Below, piece after piece: positions 13,701-25,468 of a DNA stretch of 64,000 nucleotides. A program made the translations under genes and the position numbers. The notes under the pieces were generated by a model. It worked only from the letters and a program-made list of their open reading frames with translations. It had not been told where the DNA came from and ran no database searches. The DNA lies in assembly GCF_004027225.2 (NCBI RefSeq), contig NC_044277.2, positions 90,160,283-90,224,282 of the forward strand, given 5' to 3'. This DNA is from Strigops habroptila (taxonomy: Eukaryota; Chordata; Aves; Psittaciformes; Psittacidae). Within the stretch, counting starts at the first letter, position 1. Each line of letters opens with the position of its first letter.

Positions 13701-16700
13701 AGTTTCCCCACATCAGACTTACAGTGAAGCTAACCAGTAGCCAGCAAGTTTTAGCGGCTCCCAGTGTCATCTCCTATTTCTCTTTATCCCTTGGGCAGTG
13801 CATTGTACAGTCGTATTTGATTTGAATAGTGATGGCTGCCAGCATGCTGCACTCAGTATGTTTATTACACAAAATCCCCCACCAACCCAAAAGCAATGCT
13901 AAACCATCTCAGAATAACTCAGAGGCAGCAGCTGGGATCAGGGAATTTGGTAACCTGCATGCACAGCAGCATCCCACCAGAACGACTGGGCTGCCCTTGG
14001 AAATGCCACAGGGCTCAAGTCCTCCCTGTTCCTGGAAGAAGGTGTAATTGTAGTGAGTGGTGCAGTGGGATTTTGAAACTCTCCCACAGTCATCCAGGGG
14101 GATTATGATGTGTTTGGGCTGGGCTGGTTTAGTACAAAATGCAGGCAGGATGTGCAATGCTGTAGTGACTCTGAGAGTCAGAGTCTTGTTTTGCTAACAT
14201 AGAATGTGATACGTTCAAATACTTAAACAACGGAAATTTGTATTCAGATACTTAATGTTTATCTTTTATCATATTAGAAAATGGCAAATTATATTTTGTA
14301 ATCACTAGGTAATTCAATTTTTTCTTAGGAAATAGGTTGAATTGCCTTTGGATAGATATTAGGCTATAATATACAAAAAGACAGCATTAGTTTCCATTAT
14401 CAAATAAAGTCACATTAAACTATCTGGATGTAAAAGAAGAAGGTATCAAAACACATTTAAAGTTAACTGAATTATTAAACAAAGAAAACTGATGTTCATG
14501 AAATAACTGTTAACCAGCACTTTAACAGCCTAGAACAAGTAGATCTTAGCCCTGGTGTCTTAGTTTATTCATAAACTGGTGGGTAGGAAAAAGAAATTTC
14601 CAGCTTTTTTAACTTGTAATTAATTTCTCGTTTCTAATAAACAAGTGATTGACTAAGCTAAAATGAAAACACTGAAATAAAGGAAATATGCTTTCCCACC
14701 TGCAATAAAGGCTCCAGGTGAAAAAAGCTTGTTCATCAATAAGCAGTTGTTCTAGGAATTTACTTACTGCCTTGGCTCCCCATTTCAGTGCTTTGCCGTT
14801 CTTTAAAAGCCTTGTTAGCAAGCATGTTACTAAAACACTGAGCTTCTAATTTGTGCAAGGACTGAACCTCAAGTATCCCTTCCTCCTCACAAGCAAGAGC
14901 CTTCTCTTGTGAGCTGTGAGGCCATAGTTGGCTTAGAAAGATGCAAATGCTCCATAGGGAGCTTGAGGGCTCCACTGGGAGGGAGAGGCTGAGGCCTGCT
15001 GGGAGCCTGAATGCAGGAACAACCTCCCAGAAGGTGGGAGATGAGATTTCATGTTCCTTCAGGTCAGATGGGAGGGTTCAATGTGATTCTTCCACAACTT
15101 AAACTAATGCCTTAACTGTAGAGTTCATTCCCAAGTGGAAAAACACTGGTGATCTCTAGATTTGCTGCAGGGAAGGTGAGGTGAACTTGGACTCCAGATG
15201 CAGAACAGATTGGGAAGCACCAGTCTGGGCAGCAGGGTAGCATTTAAACACAAGACATGCAGCTCAGCCTTGTCAGAGATGTGTGTGTCTGGCTGCCTGG
15301 ACAGCAGCAAAAAGCCTTGAAAGTGATGCATTGAAAGTGATGCTTCTCAAATCCAGAGCAACTTACGTCTTTCAGGAAAAAAATCAAAATCTTATTTTGT
15401 GCAGTCACCACGGTAGCTTTGATTTGCAACCAAATACAACTAAGGATGTTCAGTACTTGTATTTTCCCCATTCTGTTCATGCTGTCATTGGTGATAATTT
15501 CATTTTTAAATTGTGGCACTTCCACACATCACCTGATATCCACAACAGACCATCACTAGTTTGCAGACTGGAGGCTAAAAAGCTTTCGCCCTGGGGACTC
15601 AAGCATTGGAAAGTGAGCAGAAAGGTTGGGAGCACAGAAGGATAAAACTGGATTTTATGACTGCTAAAAATATTAAACTCTTCTAAATCTAGCACAGAGA
15701 ATTTTCCCATGTCTCAATTGGCACATCCCAAACCAGAAACCGGATCTTCTGAGTTCCAGCCCAGAATCTCTCCATTGGGCCATGGTTATTGCATTTGCAT
15801 TAATTTTGCATTCCTGCATCTGGCAGAAAAGCTTAAAGTCTTAAAACCCCAGTGAAACCTTCATTAACACCGCCACATCCTCAACACTGCTGACTGACTC
15901 CAAGTTTGCTCCTCTTGAATTAGACTTGTCGCACAGCCAGCTTGTGTTGATCATTTCCAGGAAAGAGGTTTCTCTGGTTTTTTTGTAACACATTGATTAG
16001 AACCACCCTGTTTCCACCAGGGGAAGTGGATGATTCGTACCATGGGACCTTCTTTTCCACATAGTTTAGACACACTGGCTACTTCCGTCTGCTGGAGGGA
16101 ACCAAGACTCATTCTAGACAGACAATCTAACCTACTGGGAGAGATCCCTCTAAGGTGAAGGAGACTTCCAGAGGTGCCAGTCAGGCCGTGTTCAGCCCTT
16201 GATGCTGAGGAGTGCTTCTAAATTAGACCTCGGCACTGGATAAAGAGAGATACATGACTGAGGGTTTGTGCTATGAAACCCAAGATGATGAGATCAAGAT
16301 TTCCAGGAACCAAGATTTCTGGTCTGATATCATATGAAGAGTGAGTCCCGCTGCCCCTGAAAAACATTGTCAGCCTTTGTGCTGTGCTTGCTTTCTTGAT
16401 TAAACACAGAAGTTGTCTGCATGCTCATAAACCTCCAGGGGAGGAGGAGCACCACTGAGTTTTAAAGAGCTTTAAAGTGTAAGATGGCCTAATTTCCTCT
16501 CATGACTCTCAAGACTCTCTCCTAATTTCCCATCAAACAGCTGCCACATTAATCAAATTGCAGCTTGCATGGCAAAACTGTGATCTTGCCAATTTCTGTG
16601 CCTGTAACTGTTTAGTGCTCCTTCAACTGACTTGTGAAAGTCCAGTTCAAAGGGATAATTTTTTTACATTCAGTTCATATTCGAGGTTGGAAGAACTTTG

Positions 16701-18460
16701 CCTTACCCGATACACTGGTGCAGAAAATCTCGGTAGGAGAAGAGATATATACCACATATAGGAATTACCTTCTAATCGCACAAGCCTGCTGGATTGCCTG
16801 AGACAAACCAGAAATTACCGGCGCAGGAAAATCCAATCAATCTGTGGAGGAAATTTCCATGTGTTTCGCAGAAGACACAAGGGAATGAGAGAGACAAGAG
16901 AGAAGCAGAATTTGCTGCCTTAGAAAAGGAAGATGAAGATGTTCAAAAGAAATGTCAAGTAACACAAGGAAAGTAGGGAACTTGAAAAAAACTCTGTTTA
17001 CAAGAGGTCCCCAAAAGAGATGGCGTAAAATAAACACTGAACTGTAGAGTTACTTGGATGACTGGTCTGACATTTGTTCACTTTCTGTTTGCAGGGAGCA
17101 AAACTCAGAACTGCTTTTGCCAGAAACAAAGTGCTCAGGGCATTCCTCTCTCCAGGAATTCACTGTTGCTTCAGAGTTTCACAAGTAGCTCTTCTAGTTA
17201 CCCAAATAGTCATGGAAAAATGCTAAGAGTCCTGTCTGTGTGTGTGTGTCCCAATTCTTTTTAATTGCTAATTTAATAACTTTTCACATTACCCATCACA
17301 CAAGTCCTGTTAAACCTCCCTTCCAAACAGAGCTGGTCCCCCTGCAAATTCCCTTAGGAAAAAAGCAAGTTAATGTTTGCCGCCAGTGATCTGGACTGCA
17401 GAGCATTTTGGTAACCTCCCCCCTGCGGGGGATTCCTCGTCCTTTGATCTGCAATGAGCTCCCCTCAACACCTGCGTGTGGGGAAGAACAAAGGAGCTGG
17501 AGATAACCTTGTGCCCGCTGATCACTCTCCTCCCTTCCCATTGAAATCAAAACCCAGCTCTTTGCATTAGCAGAGGCTCCTGAAAGGCAAAGAGGGGACC
17601 GGGGTTCATGCTTCTTCATGAGCAGGTTGCGCAGTGGCAGTGGTGCATAAGGGCCGTGTGAGGGCTGCACTGCCTCCCTAAGGATAAACGTGAGCACCCG
17701 CAGGCATGGACCTGCCCTGATGTGGCAGCAAAACCCCTTCAGCCCTTCCCTTGGCCATGAAGTCCAAAATAGCATGTTTTCCAGGTGGGCAGCTCATACA
17801 CACATAGCCAACCTTCTCTTGGAGAGAGGGGAGCCCGAAGGGTACCAGCAACCAAAGAAGTGCAGGAGGAAAAGAGAAGCCATGGCATAGATAAGGTGCC
17901 TGGAAGTCTCCTGTTGCCTTTTCATGGGCACTGTGCCAAATCAGCATTTGAGGAAGGTTTTGCTTTTATCTGGGGTCATTATGCTAGGTAATCTGCAGAC
18001 CAGTTGGTGTTTCTGCATGGGAGCAGTATCTGGAAATTTGAGCTTACTGAGAAAGTAGAAGCTGACTGAGAACGCAGCGCAGGCATGCACCAGGCATGCA
18101 CTGGGTGCTTAGTAAGTGCACCCTTTCCCATGCATGGGCATAGCATCACCATGCAGCCACACCAAAGGTCTGACTCTTGCTGATGGCACCACATGTACCT
18201 AGCACACAAACATCATCTGTACAACACACACTGCTTTCCAGAAACCTGGTGGATACCAAGGAGGCATTACGTTGCACGTGTGGGTATATTTGTACCCAAA
18301 ATCTCCCAGGGAGAAACATAACAGCCCTCAGCATGGATCTCCCTTCATCTGCAGAAAGGCTTGTACTTCCCTATTGAATGGCCACTCTGCACGTCTCTAT
18401 ATCCGTTATTCATCTTCTGTGCAGGCTAAGCTCCAACAGGCTGAATGGGATGCCTCTTTC
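7785..18460. other. intergenic DNA, no gene recognised
   Basis: About 10.7 kb of average to AT-rich sequence with only short open frames, none with recognisable homology. Simple features are a poly(T) at about 8493-8511 and a short TG repeat near 17238-17250. Being upstream of the GFOD1 promoter it could hold enhancers, but nothing specific can be named from the bases alone. Confidence 0.6.
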
Positions 18461-19660
18461 AGAATCATAGAATAGTTAGGGTTGGAAAGGACCTGAAGAT
18501 CATCTAGTTCCAACCCCCCTGCCATGGGCAGGGACACCTCGCACTAGACCATGTCACCCAAGACTCCATCCAACTTGGCCTTGAACATTGCCAGGGATGG
18601 AGCATTCACAACTTCCTTGCGCAAACCATTCCGGTGCCTCACCACCCTCACTGTAAAGAACTTCTTCCTTATATCTAACCTGAACTTCCCCTGTTTAAGT
18701 TTAAACTCATTCCCCCTTGTTCTATCACTACAGTCCCTAATGAAAAGTCCCTCTCCAGCACCCTTGTAGACCCTTTCAGATACTGGAAGGCTGCTATGAG
18801 GTCTCCACGCAGCCTTCTCTTCTCCAGGCTGAACAGCCCCAACTTTCTCAGCCTGTCTTCACACGGGAGGTCCTCCAGCCCCCTTATCATCCTCGTGGCC
18901 CTTCTCTGGACTCGGTCCAACAGCTCCATGTCCTTCTTATGTTCAGGACAGCAGAACTGTACACAATACTCCAAGTGAGGTCTCACAAGAGCAGAGTAGA
19001 GGGGCAGGATCACCTCCTTTGACCTGCTGGTCACGCTTCTTTTGATGCAGCCCAGGACACGGTTGGCTTTCTGGGCTGCAAGCACACACTGAAGCTGACT
19101 CATGTTCAGTTTCCCATCAACCAACACCCCCAAGTCCTTCTCCACAGGGCTGCTCTGAAACTCTTCTCTGCCCAACCTGTAGCAGTGCCTGGGATTGCCC
19201 TGACCCAGGTGTAGGACCTTGCACTTGGCTTGGTTGAACTTCATGAGGTTGGCATTGGCCCTCCTCTCAAGCGTGTCAAGGTCCCTCTGGATGGCATCCC
19301 TTCCCTCTAGCGTATCAACCGAACCACACAGCTTGGTGTCGTCAGCAAACTTGCTGAGGGTGCACTCAATCCCACTGTCCATGTCGCCGACAAAGATGTT
19401 GAACAGGACCGGTCCCAACACCAACCCCCGAGGGACACCAATTGTAACTTGTCAGTAGTCTAAAAGATGTCAGGGAAGCTGAGAGGGTTGGTGCCTGACA
19501 AGGCACTACCCCTTATTGGGTCTTCCCTGTCACTTCACACACTAGGCAGGTGACCTTATCACAGAAGGATCTCAAATTACCTGCACAGGACTTTCCATTT
19601 GTGAAACCATGCTGACCGTGCCTGATGACCGTATTAAGTTCCATGCCAGTTTTACATTTC
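18461..19660 (-). mobile_element. CR1 LINE, 3' half with reverse-transcriptase remnant
   Basis: A minus-orientation CR1 copy. Its 3' end is at 18461 (agaatcatagaatagttagg, the reverse complement of the CR1 tail). The minus frame 18675-19424 is open for 249 codons and encodes the C-terminal part of CR1 ORF2. It contains [16 protein letters not shown], the catalytic FADD box ([19 protein letters not shown]), a conserved [15 protein letters not shown] block and the C-terminal [20 protein letters not shown] block. A GVPRG motif lies just upstream (about 19430-19452). The more N-terminal HGFTNGKSC block lies at about 19580-19620, but the segment normally between them is missing, so the copy is internally deleted as well as 5'-truncated. 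It cannot retrotranspose on its own. Confidence 0.95.
18675..19452 (-). pseudogene. CR1 ORF2 reverse-transcriptase fragment
   Basis: An open fragment of the CR1 polyprotein holding the second catalytic Asp pair of the polymerase (FADD) and the region C-terminal to it. The endonuclease domain and the upstream fingers/palm are absent or displaced. Because the frame is uninterrupted for about 250 codons, this copy is probably younger than the other CR1 tails in the window. Confidence 0.9.
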
Positions 19661-19962
19661 CACAGAGCCTGCTGCCAACCAGCACCTCCAGATCCCTTCC
19701 TGCAGGGCTGCTCTCCAGCCACCCCGCTCCCACTTTACACTTGCAGCTGGCAGTCCTCCATCCCGGCTGCAGGATTCAGCATCTGCTCTTGTTCAGTTTC
19801 ATGCCATTGATGATTGCCCAATGCTCCAGTCTATCTAGATCACTCTGCAAGACCTCTTGTCCCTCAAGAGAGTCAACAGCACCTCTCAGCTTAGCATCAT
19901 CAGCAACCTTGCCAATGATGCATTCAACTCCTGTATCCAGATCATCGATAAGGACATTGAAC
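19661..19962 (-). mobile_element. truncated CR1 piece, remnant of a further array unit
   Basis: These ~300 bases match 21146-21443 of the first full array unit almost base for base (I see one c/t difference in 'gatccct.cctgcaggg'). They share the first unit's variants (ttcagtttc, gtctatctag, gagtcaac) rather than those of units 2 and 3. Minus-strand translation gives the degenerate RT segment FNVLIDDLDTG and GKVADDAKLRGAVDSLEG. On the left it abuts the older CR1; on the right it jumps directly to the array-unit start. It is therefore the relic of a unit that lost about 4.2 kb. Confidence 0.88.
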
Positions 19963-20512
19963 AGATGGACTCCTGATGGAGTGTCGTTGTTCTCAGGCTC
20001 TCGTGTTTTGTTCTGTTTCTCCAAAAGCGACAACTCCGGCATTTTTAAAAACCAGTATCTGGGGGAGGGGTGGGGTTGGGAGTGGGGGGAAATCACAAGG
20101 AAATGAGCAGGTGTTGCCCACATAAACAAGATTTGCAACCATTTAGTTCAGGAGCACATCCTGCTCCAGGCCGAAGACTTGATCTTTGAGCCTCACTGAT
20201 GTCAAAGACGTGGTCTTTTGCTATACCATGGAAACCCAAAGAAACTGGATGAACACAGAAGAGTTTCAAACACCAGTTCACACATGTTTTTTGCAAATCT
20301 GTTCAGATGCCCAAATCGTCCAGAGACAATCGACATCTCTCACCCCCGTTAGAAGGCACAGGCCTCCTGCCCACAAAGTGACAGAGCCAACGCCTCTGAT
20401 GGGACATGATACCCATGCAATCCCTTCCGCTAGCGCAGGGCTGGAAGAAATGCCATCCGGTATTTCCTCAGCATGCACTGTTCGGGAAAGAAGGAAGCAG
20501 GGAGAAAAAAAA

Positions 20513-21800
20513 GGAAGTTGGAAGAGACGTGCAATGATCATCAAGTCCAACCGCTCGACCACTTCGGGGCTGGCCAAAAGTTCAAGCATGTTATTAAGGT
20601 TGTTGTCCAAATGCCTCTGAAGCACTGATGGGCACAGGGCACTGGTCACCTCTCTAGGAAGCCTGTTCCAGTTTTTGGCCACCCTCTAGGTAAAGAAATG
20701 CTTCCTCATGTCTACTCTAAACTGCCCCGGGCGCAGCTCTGAACCATTCCCACACGTCCTATCAATGGATGCCAGCGAGAAGAGATCAGCACCTCCCTCT
20801 CCATTTCCCCTCCTTGGGAAGAGCTGTAGAGAGCAATGAGGTCACCCCTCAGCCTCCTTTTCTCCCAACTAGACAAACCCAGCGTCCTCAGCCGCTCCTC
20901 TCAGGACATGCCTTCCAGCCCTGTCACCAGCTTTGTTGCCCTCCTCTGGAGGCATTCAAGGACCTTCGTGTTCTTCTTGAACGGTGGGGCCTAGAACTGC
21001 ACCCAGTGCTCAAGGTGAGCCTGCACCAGCGCTGATTACAGCAGGACAATCACCTCCTCTAACTGGCAGGTCATGCTGTGTGCGATGCACCCCAGGATGT
21101 GGTTTGCCCTCTCGGCTGCCAGGGCACATGGCTGGCTCACACTGAGCCTGCTGCCAACCAGCACCTCCAGATCCCTTTCTGCAGGGCTGCTCTCCAGCCA
21201 CCCCGCTCCCACTTTACACTTGCAGCTGGCAGTCCTCCATCCCGGCTGCAGGATTCAGCATCTGCTCTTGTTCAGTTTCATGCCATTGATGATTGCCCAA
21301 TGCTCCAGTCTATCTAGATCACTCTGCAAGACCTCTTGTCCCTCAAGAGAGTCAACAGCACCTCTCAGCTTAGCATCATCAGCAACCTTGCCAATGATGC
21401 ATTCAACTCCTGTATCCAGATCATCGATAAGGACATTGAACAGCACTAGACCTAGAATTGGTCCCTGAGGAACACCACTGGTGACCAGGTAGCAGGCAGA
21501 TGTAGCCCCATTCACTACAACCCTCTGACCCTGCCATTCAGCCAGTTCCTCACTCAGTGCACCATGTGCCCCTTCATCTCACAGCTGGACTATGTGTCCA
21601 GAAGGATGCCGGGAGCGACAGGACCAAAAGCCTCACTGAAACCTGGAAAAACTGCATCCAGCACCATCCCTTCACTCACTAGGCAGGTGACCTTTTCACA
21701 GGAGGATCCCAAATCAGCTAAACAGGACTTTCCCTTTGTGGACCCATGTTCACTGTGCCTGATGATCGCATGGAGTTGCATGGCAGTTTTACGTTTCCAA
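20513..21800 (-). mobile_element. CR1 LINE fragment in unit copy 1
   Basis: Minus-orientation CR1 of a different subfamily from the 18.5-kb copy. The CR1 3' region begins near 20513 (ggaagttggaagagac, then catcaagtccaacc). The minus-strand RT remnants are VTSGVPQGPILGLVLFNVLI (about 21440-21500), a mutated active-site box reading VADDAKL instead of FADDTKL, and the upstream HGSTKGKSC block near 21740. Frames are broken between these pieces, so it is a dead copy. Confidence 0.92.
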
Positions 21801-22650
21801 CAATAAAGGAGATGTTATAATGAATGAAGTGAGGACTAATGATTCCGCCAGACCCCACAGCTGACTGCACTGAAATTCAGGGTTTTGTGTTCAGTGGATT
21901 GTTTACCATCATTTCATACAATTGACCTGAAACCAAAAAACCTGTCGACAAGCTTTAAGCCTTCGTATTTCAGAAAAGGGTCTATTGGTGAAATCACGGT
22001 TCTAGAAAGGAAACCTCTTTGTATAACTAAGAAATAGTGCTTTTATTAACTAATTCGGTGTGGATTATGTGAGCAGAGTTGCAGTTTGGGTTTTCAGTTA
22101 GTTTCCATAGATTTGACTTCTTGACATAAACAGGCACATTCCTGCGAAACTAGAAAGGAGATATTTTTCTGTAAAGGACCATGGGTACAGGGCTACCATT
22201 GGGGCCCATGAATGGACATGCCAACCTGCGCCAAAGGACACCAGTCCTTTGCCCGCCAGAGCAAAACTCGTCAGTACTTCCCCTGCCCGAGCAGGCAATG
22301 TGTTTCTGTAACACAGAGAAGAGATTTCAATCCGTCGCCTCCTTTTCGCCGTGGCCCGGCTCTTCTCCCATCTAGCGAGGTCACTAGTTCTTGATCCTTT
22401 CCGTCTAGAGCCCACCCTTCCCTTTGGACACCGTGTCAATCGGCATCAAGCTGTCTCTTCACGGCTTCTCCTCTTTCCTGCCTCCGCTTACGAAGGCTTT
22501 TGCAACAGCGTCGCTGCTGCAGTTCCCTCCAGCTTGTCTCCCTTTGCCTTGGCTGCAGCTCTGGTGTTTCAAAGTGGTGTCCTCAGCACACGCCCTCCAC
22601 TGCACTTACCAGCACTGCTGTGATGTGAGGATTTATTCGCACTAACGCAG
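21801..22650. other. unassigned part of tandem unit (copy 1)
   Basis: About 850 bases present in all three full copies at near identity. There is no CR1 homology and no convincing exon; open frames of 60-113 codons occur on both strands without recognisable domains. Confidence 0.5.
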
Positions 22651-22720
22651 GAGATAGGTAGGTAGAGATAGAGATGTAGATAGAGGCGTAGAGATACAGA
22701 GATGATAGAGCTACAGACAG
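22651..22720 (+). repeat. GATA/GATR-type microsatellite in unit copy 1
   Basis: Imperfect repeats of gatagg, tagaga and gatgtagata, all purine-plus-T, over about 70 bases. The equivalents in the other copies are near 28352-28421 and 34050-34119. Confidence 0.8.
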
Positions 22721-23603
22721 GGAAGGGTGTGTTTCTGTTTGTGTGTATTGGTTTGTTCCTTGTTGTTTCCAAGAGGTGATTCTGCTCGCTTTCTACCAGA
22801 ACTGGGCAGGGACACTAGCATTTTCTACTATTGTATGTGAAAAGCACAGGTGTTTTGCCTGAAAGAACCGTTTGTTCAGACAGACACAAAAATTTCCTCA
22901 TTTCAGATAGGAACCCAGCTGCGGCTGTCTTCTGCAGCCTACACCGACATATCTCCAATGACAAACTCGGTGACTTTCCCTTCCCCCCCCCCGCCCCCGA
23001 TAGACCACTCAAGAAATAAGCCGAGGGGAGAGAGACCAGCGGTCATTCTGCATTTCAAGGATTTCAGCGAATGTGCTGGGGAGATTTGTTGCCAATCTCT
23101 AAATCTCTGCCCTCTGTACAGTGCCCTTCCGTGACACTTAGCTGAGGGTATTAAAACTGTTCTACACAACTGAGTCAGTTACGTGTTTTTCCCGAGTGTT
23201 GCAGGGAAAAGCTGCTCAGTCCACGCGGTTTAGACCGAATTGGGATCAGAACACTTTATTGAGCTATCAAGAACACGGAATTAGGCAGCAGTCAGTGAAG
23301 TGTTGCATTCAAGCAGTAATACAAGAGGTAAAGCCCCAAACTAGACACATGAACGTTAATAAACACAAGCAAATATCTGAGCACCCTGTGTAACAAACGC
23401 AGAAGAGATTTCTTAAATTCTTCTTCTTTCCAAGAAGAAGACCTCACCATAAGCAGCGTACTAGCAAATGCCACTTGCTGTGTTGGTAAGGAACGGTGAG
23501 GAAATCCTGTAGGCTCTCTATGTTTCTGCAAAGTTCATGGAGAGGGAACCAAAACCCCTTTCTTTCACCTCGGGGATGGCCACAGTCAAATGACTGTACG
23601 TGG

Positions 23604-23619
23604 TATAAAAGCCTTTATT
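23604..23619 (-). promoter_or_regulatory. candidate poly(A) signal (minus strand) with overlapping TATA-like motif (plus strand)
   Basis: tttatt at 23614-23619 reads AATAAA on the minus strand, about 25-30 bases after a minus-strand stop codon (frame 23641-23829, ending GDPVD). tataaaa at 23604-23610 is a TATA-like motif on the plus strand. A second minus-strand AATAAA is at 23255-23260. All are kept in the other full copies. This hints that a minus-strand transcript could end here, but no coding exon is proven. Confidence 0.35.
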
Positions 23620-24360
23620 GATACAGTCTGAACATACAGATTAATCTACAGGGTCACCCTGCAGCGGTGCCCAGTGCGTGGCCGCCATGGGCAGGGACAT
23701 CCCCCTGGGCCTCCTGGGCACAGCCACTGCCTCAGGGCCAGCAGCACCCCAAAGGCCTTTCTCCAAGGGATGCTGGGCAAAGGGGCAGCAGCAGGGCTGC
23801 GCTGGGCAGGGCTGCGGGGGCCCCGTCATCCCTGTGTCATAGTGCCGCCACCCGCCAGCACAGCATCACAGTGCTCTGGGGCAATATAAAGCAGCATCCT
23901 CCCGTGTCCCACTGCCAGAGTGCCCGGCTCTGCCACCAGGACAGAGCTGGCAGCCTGAAGGCATCCCAGAGGGATTCCTTCAGGTTCTCTGCTGCAATTC
24001 TAGCTCCTGGAGGGGCCACACTCGTAGCTCACCTGAGAGATGGAAATCCTGCTTCAGTCTTCGGGGAGCTCGCCGCCCTCATCTTCTGGGGAGATAGCGG
24101 CAGTAGCCATTAGAAACAGGATGCACAGATGGCCCAGTGCCCTCCCCCAGCGCTTTGGAGCTCCCACTGCCAGGCACAGGAAGGATTCTTGCCGCCAGGG
24201 TTGACCAGGCCAGCGGCATTTTGCTGTTCTTGGAAGCCCCTGAGACGGCTCCAGGTGGAGGCAGCAATGGCAGGTCCAGCGTCCCCTTAGAGGCATAACC
24301 GGCCCGTGGACCAGGAGCAGGTCTTGCTCACATGCTCAGGGAGTAGCCGATCGCCAGTGC

Positions 24361-24727
24361 TGGGGTCAGGAAGGAATTTTCCCCCGGGGCAGATTGGCCC
24401 TGGCCCCGGGGGTTTTTTGCCTTCCTCTGAGCACTGAGCATGACCACTTGTCAGGGCTCCTCTGGTCCCGGTGCTCTGGGTTATCGCCTGGTGCTCATGC
24501 ACCACGAAAGCGGCCCCTCGTGTCCTGCAGCTGGGGGGGGAAGGCTTTTTTCTCCCCAGGGTGGACTAGCAAGTGTCCCCGGGGTTTTTTGCCTTCCTCT
24601 GCAGCCGAGCCAGCCCCTCCATGGGGCTCCTTTGGGCTATTGTGGCCCAAAGGCTGCTGCTCGTGCTCCACGCAGCCGGCCCTTGTGCCCCGCATCCGGG
24701 GGGAGGCAGCCTTCTGGACTCCCAGGG
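24361..24727. repeat. imperfect ~190-base internal duplication, GC-rich, in unit copy 1
   Basis: Two successive segments share the pattern ggaagg..tttt..cccc followed by ccccgggg and then ggttttttgccttcctctg (at about 24410-24430 and again about 24583-24603). A more diverged third segment follows the minisatellite (attgagcacc..cttgtcagg resembles actgagcatg..cttgtcagg). Similar 'gttttttgccttcctctg' segments occur dispersed in other sauropsid genomes in my memory, but I cannot name the family. Confidence 0.6.
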
Positions 24728-24926
24728 TGGCCCCAGCGTGGCCTCGGGACTCACTCCCAGCGTGGCCCCAGCGTGGCCCCGGGACTCACTCCCAGCGTGG
24801 CCCCAGCGTGGCCCCGGGACTCACTCCCAGCGTGGCCCCTGCGTGGCCCCGGGACTCACTCCCAGTGTGGCCCCTGCGTGGCCCCGGGACTCACTCCCAG
24901 TGTGGCCCCTGCGTGGCCCCGGGACT
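24728..24926 (+). repeat. 35-bp GC-rich minisatellite, unit copy 1
   Basis: The motif actcactcccag.gtggcccc.gcgtggccccggg recurs with a 35-base period: actcac starts at 24749, 24784, 24819, 24854 and 24889. Variants alternate between agcgtgg and agtgtgg. Because 35 is not a multiple of three, successive repeats are read in all frames, which creates long spurious WPRD/GPGTHSQ open frames on the plus strand. Confidence 0.95.
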
Positions 24927-25182
24927 TGGTGCTGTCCTCTGTAGCATTGAGCACCCCCCCTTGTCAGGTCTTCCCCGGCCCATTCTGGCTGGGTTCTTCC
25001 ACTGCTCTCGCACCACCATGGCACCGCTCCTGCCCTGGCTTCCCTTTGTCAGGCTGCAAGGGATGTTTTGTCAAGCTAAACTGAAGGATGCGTCAGCCTG
25101 CTGCTGGCTGCGCATGTGCGTCGTCTTAATGCTTGTGAGCATCAGCTCTGAAGGATTGAGAAAAAGAAAATCAAATCTAAAC

Positions 25183-25468
25183 TAGACTAAAATTAACTAA
25201 ACTAAACTGAGCTAAACTAAACTAAACTAAAATAAGATAAATAAAATAACTGCTTATTCATAAAAAATAAAATGCTCTTTCCACCTGTAACCTTTCTCAT
25301 TTGTGTCTTTGAAAGTGGTTTTAGTGCTGAAAACCCCTTGGCATTTCAGGTAAATTGTAGTCTCATCATTATACAACTCACTGTGAGTGCAGGGAATGGA
25401 ACGGAATAGAAGAGAACAGAAGAGAATGGAATGGAACCCAACGGAACGGGACGGAATAGAACAGAACA
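25183..25468 (+). repeat. two pentamer microsatellites in unit copy 1
   Basis: 25183-25250 is built of ctaaa/actaa pentamers. 25389-25468 is built of ggaac, ggaat, agaac and agaat pentamers, superficially like GGAAT satellite DNA. About 140 bases of ordinary sequence separate the two tracts. Confidence 0.88.

Noticed and set aside
15283-15710. Overlapping frames (120 codons plus, 77 minus) as a gene
   Set aside because: No splice sites or homology; composition is like surrounding intergenic DNA.
19776-20138. A single minus-strand protein joining CR1 RT sequence with the array lead
   Set aside because: The frame crosses the deletion junction at 19962, so the joined peptide is accidental.
24728-24926. 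CRISPR-like regular repeats
   Set aside because: The repeats are contiguous without unique spacers, and the genome is avian; this is a minisatellite.
24394-25185. 263-codon plus-strand open frame with repeated WPRD/GPGTHSQ peptides
   Set aside because: It is produced by the 35-bp minisatellite, is broken by indels in copies 2 and 3, and has no start context or domain.
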